A stretch of 64,000 bases of DNA, taken from Paraspadella gotoi (taxonomy: Eukaryota; Chaetognatha). Below the pieces are notes generated by a model. It had not been told where the DNA came from. It did no database searches and saw only the letters and a list, made by a program, of their open reading frames with translations. A program made the position numbers and the translations under genes. Location: NCBI GenBank assembly GCA_051294375.1, contig CM119264.1:19785590-19849589 (forward strand), in the 5' to 3' direction. Positions 54,894-63,721 of this stretch are shown here, piece by piece. How positions within the stretch are numbered: the first letter of the stretch is position 1; every line of letters starts with the position of its first letter.

Positions 54894-55161
54894 TCTCATT
54901 GGCTCAATAAGCTCATTAAGCGTTACATTACATCCATTCCCTCTGCGTTGGCAAAGCAAGACCGTCCTAAGGTAACCCAACGCCACTGTCTGGGTTTGTG
55001 GCCCCCAGTCACATGCCTTCAGGGTAAGCTTTTCGCCTATGCCCTATGACCAATCAACCGCCTTCAGGGTATGCAATGCATACTATGCATCCCATGCCTA
55101 TGCCCTACTACTTGCTCTCAAAATGGTAACAGGCTTGAGGAACAACCTAGCTGTTGCCATA
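54894..55161 (-). mobile_element. Solo LTR with ATAT duplication
   Basis: Begins TGTGGCGGTATCTCATTGG, ends AGCTGTTGCCATA, flanked by ATAT on each side. Same family as 36314-36554; it contains an internal repetition of ATGCCTATGCCCTA. Confidence 0.75.
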
Positions 55162-55184
55162 ATATAGTATAGTAATAATATACT

Positions 55185-55342
55185 GTTAGAGAGTCATGAT
55201 TGAAAGCTTGCAGAGACCTGCGAGGTCATTATCTTGTTAGTGATGGAGGCCTTAAACCACCAAAGCCTGTCCAAAGTCAGGGGCAAGATAGCTTATTTGT
55301 TAAATGAATGGATAATTTTTATTGGTTGTACCAATTTCATAG
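55185..55342 (+). repeat. Repeat shared with 46600-46785
   Basis: See the entry at 46600 for the shared blocks. It ends at GGTTGTACCAATTTCATA, next to the Tc1-like MITE. Confidence 0.7.
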
Positions 55343-55344
55343 TA

Positions 55345-55855
55345 CAGTCCTGTGCAAAAAAAAACAAAAACGCGCCACTTTATTTCAGATTTTAAAAATC
55401 ACCCTATATACTTGAATTTTTTTAAAAAAGTTTAAAAGTAATTTCAAGTTTATTAAAATATGATAAGTTTAATATATATTTTATTAAAATTGGGCCATCA
55501 GTTTAGGAGCAATACTTTTTTAAAATTTTAATTTATTTTACAGATATAAACTTTGGAGTATGTATCTGGGCAATCAGAATATCAAAAGCTTTTTCACAAC
55601 CACAATGATAGCTTTAATTTTATAGTTTTTCAAATTGCAGATGTGCAGATGAAAGTCGATTTTCTTGTTTGGTTTTGGAAGATTCAAGTTTAAAAAATCA
55701 TATCTGCTAAACCATTAGACAGATTTTAATAAAATTTAAATATATTGATTCTTTTTTTAATAATTTTAAAAGTTTTTATATAATTTTTAGAAATGTTTTT
55801 ATTGAGCGTTTGCAATTTAAAGTTATAAAGTGGTGCCTTTTTTTGCACAGGATTG
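55345..55855. mobile_element. Tc1/mariner-like MITE
   Basis: It starts CAGTCCTGTGCAAAAAA and ends TTTTTTGCACAGGATTG, with TA on both sides (55343-55344, 55856-55857). 511 bp, no ORF. Confidence 0.85.
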
Positions 55856-56224
55856 TATTAACTTCTCGGCTCCAATGAAGTCGATCAACTTACAATTTAT
55901 TTACCTTTTAAAGTTTTATGAAGTCACAATCAATTAAAACTTAATTAAATTCAAAAAGTATATTATGCAAAATGTTGTATTTTTTGTGATCTACAACATT
56001 GCATAAATTTCTTAATTGTTTAATGCTTAGTCACTTTGTAATTTTTTAAAATAATAGGGAAACAATTTTTTTTACCGAACGTCAGCTGATTTTATTATTT
56101 TTTTTAAATTTAAAAATTCAAAATATAAAATTTAAAGAATCTAAATCATTATTTTTGTTGCTTGTGTAATATTAGGAAAAATCGAAAATTTTGAATGATA
56201 ACAACAAATGACTTTATTGATTAT

Positions 56225-56278
56225 TAATTATAATGTTTCGACTCTATAGGATTCGAGTCTTCATCAGCGTTTAAATCA
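56225..56278 (-). ncRNA. Hammerhead-like motif F
   Basis: On the minus strand: CTGATGA, stem II GACTC/GAGTC perfect, GAA, but stem III is ACATTA and does not close. Probably inactive. Confidence 0.55.
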
Positions 56279-56723
56279 GTAACTTTTCAGTTTTTTCAAG
56301 CATTAAATTTGTGAGGGATAACAGAGGGAGAGTTTCCAACAAAGATTTTAGAAAAGGATAGTGGTCAGTTGTGAGGACAGGTGAAGGTAAGGACAGGAAA
56401 GGAGAGAAAGTGAATAAGTTTGAAATGGTGAAAGAGAGGGAGAGAGAGTGAAAGGGAAAAAAATCATGCATTTTTGGCTATGTACAACAATAATAAATAA
56501 ATAGAAAAACATTTTGAGCTCTTTTTTTTTCTTAACTTCACTTACTCTTATCTTATCTATCCCTCATCACTTATTCTTCCATTTCAATTTTACTATTAAC
56601 TTTTACTTTACTTTCACTGACATCAGCTAAACAGTTAATTTATTAGACTTTGTTAAATTAAGTTTTTATATTTTAGCGAAAACAAAGTTTAGAGTTTGTA
56701 CTACAACAATTTTTTATTTAATA

Positions 56724-56770
56724 TAAACAGACATGTTTCGACTCTTGTTTGAGCCTTCATCAGTGTTTGA
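56724..56770 (-). ncRNA. Hammerhead ribozyme motif G
   Basis: On the minus strand: CTGATGA, stem II GGCTC/GAGTC (one G-U), loop AAACAA, GAA, ACATGT, C, then TGTTT. Stem I AAACA/TGTTT is perfect. All invariant bases are present. Confidence 0.8.
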
Positions 56771-56885
56771 CAGACTATCAAAAACTTTAGCAAAAGTAAA
56801 TGTGTGTGAGAGAGAGAGAGAGCTAAAGTTTCTCTCTCTCTCTCTCTCACACATTTACTTTTGCAAAAGTTTTTGATAGTCTGTC

Positions 56886-56929
56886 AAACACTGATGAAGG
56901 CTCGAACAAGAGTCGAAACATGTCTGTTT
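56886..56929 (+). ncRNA. Hammerhead ribozyme motif H, complete core, sense to host intron
   Basis: Stem I AAACA (56886-56890) with TGTTT (56925-56929); CTGATGA 56891-56897; stem II GGCTC/GAGTC (56899-56903, 56910-56914; one G-U) with loop GAACAA; GAA 56915-56917; stem III ACATGT 56918-56923; C at 56924 as the cleavage site. Type I layout with a three-pair, loopless stem III, as described for PLE and retrozyme hammerheads that work best as dimers. It lies in the intron between Ig repeats 3 and 4, in the sense orientation. Confidence 0.82.
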
Positions 56930-57170
56930 ATATTAAATAAAAAATCGTAGTACAAACTCTAAACTTTGTTTTCGCTCAAACACCAAAACACAACGAAACG
57001 AAAGGAATACCACATTATAGTTTTTATATTTAATTATAATTGTTGTACATTGCCAAAAATATAATATTTTTTCTCACTTTCACTCTCTCTCTCTTTCTTT
57101 CACAATTTCAAACTTGTTCACTATCTCTCTTTCCCTGTCCTTACCTTTACCTGTCCTCACAACTGACCAC

Positions 57171-57284
57171 TGTAGCGGTCATAATCATATATTATTGGCG
57201 AATAACAATGTAATACAGAGAATACATGTAGAACATGGAAGATCATCAGACAAGACTAAAAAGAGAGAGCACGGCACAGATAAA

Positions 57285-57319
<35 letters not shown>

Positions 57320-58824
57320 TAACCGGCCTCCTTCGCGACCGCTAAACATAATGACCACCGAGGGTTGACCCCGTGGCTACGAAACCTTCGTAGCCACATC
57401 CCCGCCCCCGGAAAAAAGTCCGAAGGACGTTCTTTTGATGAAGGTAGGGGTGGCTGATGGGCACGGTCTGGTGGGTGGCGTTTTGAGGAGTTTATTGTCG
57501 CGCAAACGGCGGCATAGGATCGTTGAGGCGGTGGAGCCAACCGGTAAAAGTAAGAAACCGGCTGGTCGGGCAGAAATGGCCTCACCCTGCGAGGTGGTGA
57601 GGCCCAGTGAGGTTTTAGTGGCATTTTCCGAGATGTTTGAGGTGCCTTCCAGGGTGGCGGAGGAGCCTGCTGAGGTTGTAGCGACGCCCTGTGAGATGGT
57701 GGCAACGTCCTGCGAGATGGCAGCGGCGCCCTCCAAGATGGCGGCGGAGCCCTCGAGGATAGCGGCGGCGCCTTCCACGGTGGTGGCAGCTCCTTCCGAG
57801 GTGGCGGCGGTGCTTGCCCAGGTGGTGACGTTGTTAAGCAGGCAGTTTGTGTGACTGAGCTTGACGTTTTTGATGTCCCAAGTTGGCGTCGCACGGCACG
57901 GATTGCCGTAAGAGCAACGCCAATTTCATGGTGGACGACATCATTAAGGGATGGAGACGCAAGCCTTGCAGCGTTCAGCACGTCAATAGCGGCTTGCATG
58001 GCATCCACGATGGTGATGTTCACGTTGTCGTCGGCGATGACGCTCGTTTGAGTGGAGATATCTTCGTGGAAGCGTTGACGGTAGCAATGGCTGCATCTGC
58101 CGTAATGACAATGTCCGTGAGAGAGGCGGCCTCAACAGTATCAACACCGATGGTCGAAGTAGAAGCGTTGAAAGTTGTTGGCGCGGTGGTTCCAGTGGAG
58201 GCATCTCGAGTTGGCGGAAACCAACCAGGAGGCGGACCCTTCACGAGAGACGCGAGTTCCAATGTCGCGGGAAAAGCCGCGATAGGAGACGCTGCTGTCA
58301 TCGTCGTCGCCGAATTACAAACCGTGGTTTCCGCACCCGTAGATGGCGTTTTTGAGAAAATTATAGAGCAAAATTTTTCTTTCATTTCTTCAGCGTGAAA
58401 TTCAATAACGTGATTTATTGTTTGGTTGTTGGAGATTCGGATGTCGCTGCCTTGAATAATCAGCTTAAGTTTTTTTGAAACTTTGACTTTAAATTGGTAT
58501 TTGTCGGAAAAACTGATGAAAACGATGGACTTTGCGCTCCCGACATCTTTGACAATTTTCAGTATTCCTTGGCGAACAGATTCTTGTCTCGTAGGGCCGT
58601 CTGAGAGAAAAAACGGTGGCAATGAAGAGCTCCGTCATGGTTTGTTTTGTTTGTCAGAAGGATTTTTGCATGTTCTCGTCGGGCTCACCAGTTATGTAGC
58701 GGTCATAATCATATATTATTGGCGAATAACAATGTAATACAGAGAACACATGTAGAACATGGAAGATCATCAGACGAGACTAAAAAGAGAGAGCACGGCA
58801 CAGATAAAGTAAGAGAGAGAGAGT

Positions 58825-58859
<35 letters not shown>

Positions 58860-58938
58860 TAACCGGCCTCCTTCGCGACCGCTAAACATAATGACCACCG
58901 AGGGTTGACCCCGTGGCTACGAAACCTTCGTAGCCACA
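57171..58938 (-). mobile_element. Nonautonomous LTR element, TSD CCAC
   Basis: LTRs at 57171-57398 and 58695-58938 are nearly identical (TGTAGCGGTCATAATC...GTAGCCACA); the second is longer because of its GA run. CCAC is duplicated at 57167-57170 and 58939-58942. On the minus strand a tRNA-Trp-like PBS (TGGTGAGCCCGACG) precedes the interior, and a purine tract (CCGGGGGCGGGGA) precedes the 3' LTR. The interior has only the frames at 57399-58622; no protease, RT or integrase. It splits the right arm of the PLE at 56174-59130. Confidence 0.9.
57399..58622 (-). CDS. ORF of the LTR element, gag position, Pro-rich, frameshifted
   Basis: A minus-strand frame starts with ATG at 58622, about 55 bases after the PBS, and runs 200 codons to a stop at 58020-58022 (MPPFFLSDGPTRQESVRQG, KFCSIIFSKTPS, then a Thr/Ala/Ser-rich part). 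The text continues in the next frame (NITIVDAMQAAIDVLNAARL) to a Pro-rich stretch (PPPWKAPPLSS and similar) and ends near 57399 or reads into the LTR. One frameshift at about 58020 therefore divides what looks like a single protein of about 430 residues. Position and length fit gag, but I see no capsid motif or zinc knuckle, and the N-terminal part is unlike the gag at 38440-39510. It may be a diverged gag or a captured gene. Confidence 0.5.
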
Positions 58939-59033
58939 CCACTATCCTTTTCTCAAACCTTTGTTGGAAACTCTCCCCCTCTCTCTTCTCCCTCACAAAC
59001 TTAATGTTTGAAAAAACTGAAAGCTTACTGATT

Positions 59034-59076
59034 TAAACACTGATGAAGACTCGAATCCTATAGACATGACCGATTT
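59034..59076 (+). ncRNA. Hammerhead-like motif I, 3' core deleted
   Basis: CTGATGA and the 5' side of stem II (GACTC) are kept, then CCTATAGACATGACC: GAGTC-GAA is lost. Inactive. It is the right-hand partner of motif F. Confidence 0.5.
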
Positions 59077-59576
59077 TATTCAATAAAATTCATTTGTTGT
59101 TATCATTCGAAATTTTCGATTTTTCCTAGAAATCTTAATAAATGGGTAACACAAAATATACTACTTTGTATGCTTTAAAACTTTTTAAAGGTTTTGTTTT
59201 AATTCATTTATTAATACTGTGACTAATGCTTAAGTATTTCTTCAATTGGCTGTCAGGGGTTTTAATTAAATTGTATTTAATTTTATTTTAAAGAGTATAA
59301 AAATTGCTAGATGTTCATTTTTTTTCTCAAATTTTAAGAAGTTTTTAATCATTAGAAAGAAAATGGAAAATCAAATCGATGAAGTTTTAAATTTGACCTA
59401 TAATGAGTCGCTAAATAAAGAAGTCTCTTTCAGAAACTGACTCATCGTAGAAAATGCCAAACCGAGACATTCAAAACCGACTATCATTGAACTATTTAAG
59501 AGTTTATGGTTGCATAGATACGCTGTCACAAAATGTCACAATTGAAAAAAAATCATACTGTATATAGTGTATAATG

Positions 59577-59640
59577 TGATTAACCGATTACCGCTAAATA
59601 ACCGTGGGCAGATCCGGCAGAGTTTGCTCAAACTTGTTTT
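59577..59640 (+). repeat. R1 3' end fragment
   Basis: ACCGTGGGCAGATCCGGCAG then TTTGCTCAAACTTGTT, the R1 3' terminus only. Confidence 0.65.
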
Positions 59641-59888
59641 CTATAAAATTAATTTTTATAGAGCAGAACACCAACAACTTCCTTACCCCTTAATACCTCA
59701 CTGCCTCTAACCTACCTTTTAATCTAAACTGGCAACCACCCAACAATGCTGGCCTACTAATATAACCAATCTCGGCTTATACATCATTGTTCACTTCGCC
59801 TTTAAACTGACTCCCCAGTGGACTCGAAGTTATGTGATAAATAAAATTAATATAAGTTATAACTGAAAGTATTTATTTTCTTTTGCAG

Positions 59889-60176
59889 ATTTGGAAAACC
59901 AACCCAGCTTTCCTTCAAAAAAACTTGAGGATCAAACTGTGTCTCCACGAACAGATGTAGAACTTTCTTGCGAGATTCCAGATGATGGGCTAGTTGACGT
60001 CCAGTGGTATAAAGATGGGGTTCTAGTCAACCTATCGGATGAAAAATATGAAGCAAAAGTAATAGGAAATAAAAGAATTTTAATTGTAAAAAAAGCTGAT
60101 AAACAAGATCAAGGAACATTTACTTGTGAGACTCCAAAGTTCAAATCATCTGCAAAGTTAGAAGTAACATCAGAAA
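59889..60176 (+). CDS. Single-exon Ig repeat 4
   Basis: The acceptor is TTTCTTTTGCAG and the donor TCAGAAA|GTAAGT; 288 bases, phase 1 to 1. It reads LENQPSFPSKKLEDQTVSPR, VELSCEIPDDGLVDVQWYKD, KRILIVKKADKQDQGTFTCE, FKSSAKLEV. A complete I-set domain with both Cys and Trp. It is the last exon visible; the phase-1 donor shows that the gene continues beyond the window. Confidence 0.93.
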
Positions 60177-60297
60177 GTAAGTTTTGGCACTGTTGACTGC
60201 ATTACATACATTTATTTTTAAATAGGTTTGAAATTTATTTCCGCCGACATCTTGAAATTAAAAGCATTAACTTCTTTTACCTTGATGCAAGTAATTA

Positions 60298-61193
60298 CCA
60301 TGATGGAAAAAAAATTGTCGCGGTTACTTTCCAGTTTTTTCTCGGTATTTTAATGTAAGAATCGAAAAAAAATTTAAATATCAAGAAACTTTGGCCTCCA
60401 ATGATTCATATGAGCTGTGTCTCATTTATGTATGACAAAAAATACAGGAGTTCCATGCAAAAGAAAATGCGTTGTCCAAAAAAATGCTTCCTTCTTTTTT
60501 ATCTTTTTCATATCTACACTTTTTATTTATACTAATTTCTGGTTCTTTTTTGAGTTTAACCACTACTATTAAAAATCCCTGCCTTTTCTCAGTCTCATGT
60601 CAAATGGTTATTGCATCATCTCCCTTAGGATAGATTCAGGGATAAATCTTAATTCATATGTAAAAAAAGAGCAATATTAAAAATCTATTAATGCTGTAGA
60701 TGTTACAGAATATTATTTTTAAATTGTAAAGTAACCTTTCTGTAAGCAAAGTTATCATTTTTATTTACCTTTGGATGTATTATCAGAATCAAGTAACAAA
60801 CAAGTCAAAAAAAGAGTAAAGATTTTGTTGAAGTGTAAAACAATGAATTTTCACATTATGCAGAAACAACTCAAGCCTGGTTTACTTTATAAGGGATCAA
60901 TCATTTTCACTGCTTGCCAAGGACCATTTTTTACCTTAAATCTGATAAAAAAATATTATGTCAGAGATATAATATTAACAATAATATAAAAAAGAGGTGA
61001 AAACAGTTAGAGACAACCTCTTTTGGAAGTATTTGTATGCATTAAATAATTTTATGCTGTTGAGAAATAATCATTTTATTCAGTCTTAAAAAGGTCATAT
61101 TACTTATTAAAACTTATTTAATAATCAAAAAATATATTTAATAATAAAATTAAATGACCTTTCCAAACCGCGACAATTTTTTTTCCATCATGG
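60298..61193. mobile_element. TIR-A element, complete
   Basis: It starts CCATGATGG with an A run and TTGTCGCGG, ends CCGCGACAA, a T run and CCATCATGG; TA on both sides (60296-60297, 61194-61195). 896 bp, inverted relative to 17970-18923. No transposase; the frame at 60771-60989 is not conserved in the other copies. Confidence 0.9.
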
Positions 61194-61195
61194 TA

Positions 61196-61705
61196 AAATA
61201 CTTTTAATCATTTTTTTGGGCGTAGAATCCCTTAATATGGCTAGCATGGTATAATGGCAATGGTATAGAGCAAAAGCTAGAAAATTGGCTATATTATCTT
61301 ATAATAAATTATTAAAGGAAATTGTTTTCGCCAATTGTTCTTCTTTCATTCATTTTAATACATAAAGAATATTACTCCTGTTAAACATTATTGCTACTTA
61401 AAAATTGTTATTACAATTTTGGTGACTTTTTCCTGGCGACTTGAGAGCCGACATTTGTCGCTAAATATTATTTTTCCTTTCTCTCTCTTTCTGTCATTCC
61501 TGAAACTGAAAAAGCAAGTAAGCAAGAAATGACAATTCCAATGTGTGGCCCCTCATATACTTTCTTTTAGCGAGTTTGCATATCAAAATGAACAAGTGAT
61601 TAGTGAAATATAAAAAAATGTGTTTTAAAAGTATCATCACAGGAATTACCAAATTGTGAAATCAACCTAAATTGGATCAATAAACCAACCTCTCTCTTGC
61701 TTGTG
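61196..61705. other. Intronic stretch, no gene seen
   Basis: Mixed AT-rich sequence without splice-flanked frames or recognisable element ends. Confidence 0.35.
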
Positions 61706-61930
61706 GAATAGGGTGGAGTGATGAAAAGATTAAGCGAGTTAACAATATTTTTTGCTGCCTCCGCATATGTAATTAAAGAAAATCATGCTTTTTTAAAAAA
61801 AAAAATTTAAGCATAACAGTGAAGAAAATTTTATTTTCTTTGTAATAATATCCTTATAAATCTGTAAAATTTCATATTGATTTTTTTAAAATTTTAATAA
61901 CAGATTCGGATTCGTCAAAAAAATAAAAAC
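61706..61930. mobile_element. MITE fragment shared with 34641-34917
   Basis: GGGTGGAGTGATGAAAAGAT opens both. The terminus opposite is not identified. Confidence 0.55.
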
Positions 61931-62067
61931 ACTTTATAAATTATGTTATATGATATTTTAATGTTAAAGCTGCGAAAAACGACAAAAACAGTTTATCATA
62001 TAACCTTCTGAGACGGCAAGCTCTGTAACTCGAGTACAAATGATAATTTGCAAAAGTTTTACAGCAG

Positions 62068-62140
62068 CCAGATTTGAACCTGTAACCTTTTCGTAAGGTT
62101 TAAGTCCGGCGCGCTAAAAGCTCGGCCAAATGATTTTCAC
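62068..62140 (-). tRNA. tRNA-Leu-like sequence, pseudo or SINE head
   Basis: The minus strand reads TTGGCCGAGCTTTTAGCGCG (A box and D arm as in tRNA-Leu/Ser), an anticodon-like ACTTAAACC, a short variable arm, then AGGTTCAAATCTGG (B box). The acceptor ends (AAATCAT and GCTGCTG) do not pair, so it is not a working tRNA as it stands. It could be a decayed gene or the promoter part of a SINE. Confidence 0.45.
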
Positions 62141-62352
62141 AAAAATTTGTTCAAATTAAATTATATAAACCACTAGGTTCGCTTTTAATTTTTTTAGGGC
62201 GATACAAAAAAATCATTGATGTTAACAAAATAGCATTTTGTTATATTTAGAAGCCAACTGAATAAGAAACTGTGAACGATTATCAAATAATACGAAGGAA
62301 ACGTAAATAGTTAATCGTTATGATGTCGCCTTTCCTTCTTTATCTTTTTAAA

Positions 62353-63241
62353 GTCGGATCTGTTTATCAGCACTTTGTTGGTCCGTCGGTCCAACCCCAA
62401 AATCTTGTCGGTAAATCATTTTTATCATATCAGAACATCGAATTATGATAAATTATGCAAAAAAATTAGTCCGTCTGTCTGTCTGTCCGTCCATCCATCC
62501 GTCTGTCCCCCCTTATCATTTAACTCCAATTACTCGTGATTGGATGGATGGATTGGAATGTAATTTTTTTGTGTGGGTGGGAAAGTGTGTGATTGAGCTG
62601 GATATAAAGTTTTGATGGAATCGTGCGAGTAACAATGAGTTTAAATGAAAAAAACAAATTGCATATTTACTTATTAAAAATTGGATAGATAAATTGAAAT
62701 GAAATTTTGTGTGTGGGTAGGAAAGTATGTCATTAAGCTATATATAAATTTTTGATAGAATCGTAGGAGTGGAAAAAAGTTTAAAATATAAAACCAGTTG
62801 ACCAAATTATACCAGTTGACCAAATTATGCCAGGTGACCAAATTACGTCACTTGACCGAATGACCTCATTTGACCAAATTATGCCAGTTGACCACATTTT
62901 GTAAGTTGAAAAAAATATACCAGTTGACCAAATTATGCCAGTTGACCATATAATGCTAATTGACCAAATTATGCCAGATGATAAAATTATGCCAGATGAC
63001 CAAATTATGTCAGTTGATTAAATTATGCAAGTTGATTAAATTATGAAATTTGACCAAATTATGCAAGTTGGTTTTGGTACAGCTACTGGTAATGATTGAT
63101 AGATCAATTGCTTTATAGATTTTTTCATAGATTTATTAAGAACTCTGTTATGATTTGTATAATCACAAATTGTCAGAAAAATTACCATGATTTATCATTG
63201 GCTTAGCTTATTATCACTTAATTATCGTAAGCAGATCCGTC
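62353..63241 (+). repeat. R1 family copy with an internal minisatellite
   Basis: Starts GTCGGATCTG, has GTCTGTCTGTCTGTCC and GTGTGTGGGTAGG blocks, ends AAGCAGATCCGTCATTG. The expected TTAATTAA block is replaced by the minisatellite at 62794-63070. Confidence 0.8.
62794..63070 (+). repeat. 18-bp minisatellite, about 15 copies
   Basis: Unit CCAGTTGACCAAATTATG, moderately diverged. No open frame is kept across it. Confidence 0.95.
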
Positions 63242-63721
63242 ATTGTTAGACATTTTGAGTTAGGTCATGTTATTGCTATCATGTATATTTTGAAACAGTT
63301 TGGACTACAACTTCTGTACCATAAACATTGATATCTTTTATTTTAGAGTAGATATAAGATTCTCAATGAGCATAGGACAGTTCAATTTTTTCATGATTTT
63401 TAAAAAAGCAAAATTCAAACTTTTTTTAAAAAAGATTTAATATTTTTTTATTTAAATTAATGTTTATACTTTTATAAATAAAACAAAGCTCACATGAATG
63501 TATGAAGATAAAAAAAATGAATTGGAATGATAAAAGTATAAAAAGTAAAGAGTTTAGAGAAAATGTAAATAAGAAATGAGAAATAAAAAAAAGAAATAGA
63601 TAGAGAGAGAGAAAAATTGAAAAATATAGAGGGATAGAGAATAATAAAGATAAGAGTCGTTGTTGTTTTTATGTTTATAATTATTATTATTATTATTATT
63701 GTTATTGTTATTTAGAAAAAA

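Larger units (their letters stand above)
56675..56985. mobile_element. Near-perfect palindrome of two HHR repeats
   Basis: Left arm 56675-56822 and right arm 56829-56985 are inverted copies with few differences, from GCGAAAACAAAGTTTAGAG at the outside to GA/CT tracts at the centre. Each arm carries a complete HHR core (motifs G and H). In RNA the two arms would pair along about 150 bp. Confidence 0.85.
56174..59130 (+). mobile_element. Minimal PLE: inverted and direct HHR terminal repeats with nested insertions
   Basis: The outermost text TAGGAAAAATCGAAAATTT at 56174 returns inverted at 59130. Left arm (to about 56500): HHR motif F, GA tract, TGTACAACAATAA. Right arm (57030-57170, 58943-59130): the inverse, ending in HHR motif I. 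Between them, 56510-56655 matches the PLE 3' untranslated region (inverse of 1-145), showing that this is a PLE in plus sense reduced to its last 150 bases plus two terminal repeats. A second HHR palindrome (56675-56985) and an LTR element (57171-58938) are inserted in it. Confidence 0.7.

Noticed and set aside
57435-57854. Plus-strand Val/Ala/Ser-rich frame in the LTR element
   Set aside because: Antisense of the Pro-rich ORF; PBS and polypurine tract place the sense on the minus strand.
62794-63070. CRISPR-like array
   Set aside because: Units are directly adjacent and diverged with no spacers; this is a eukaryotic minisatellite.
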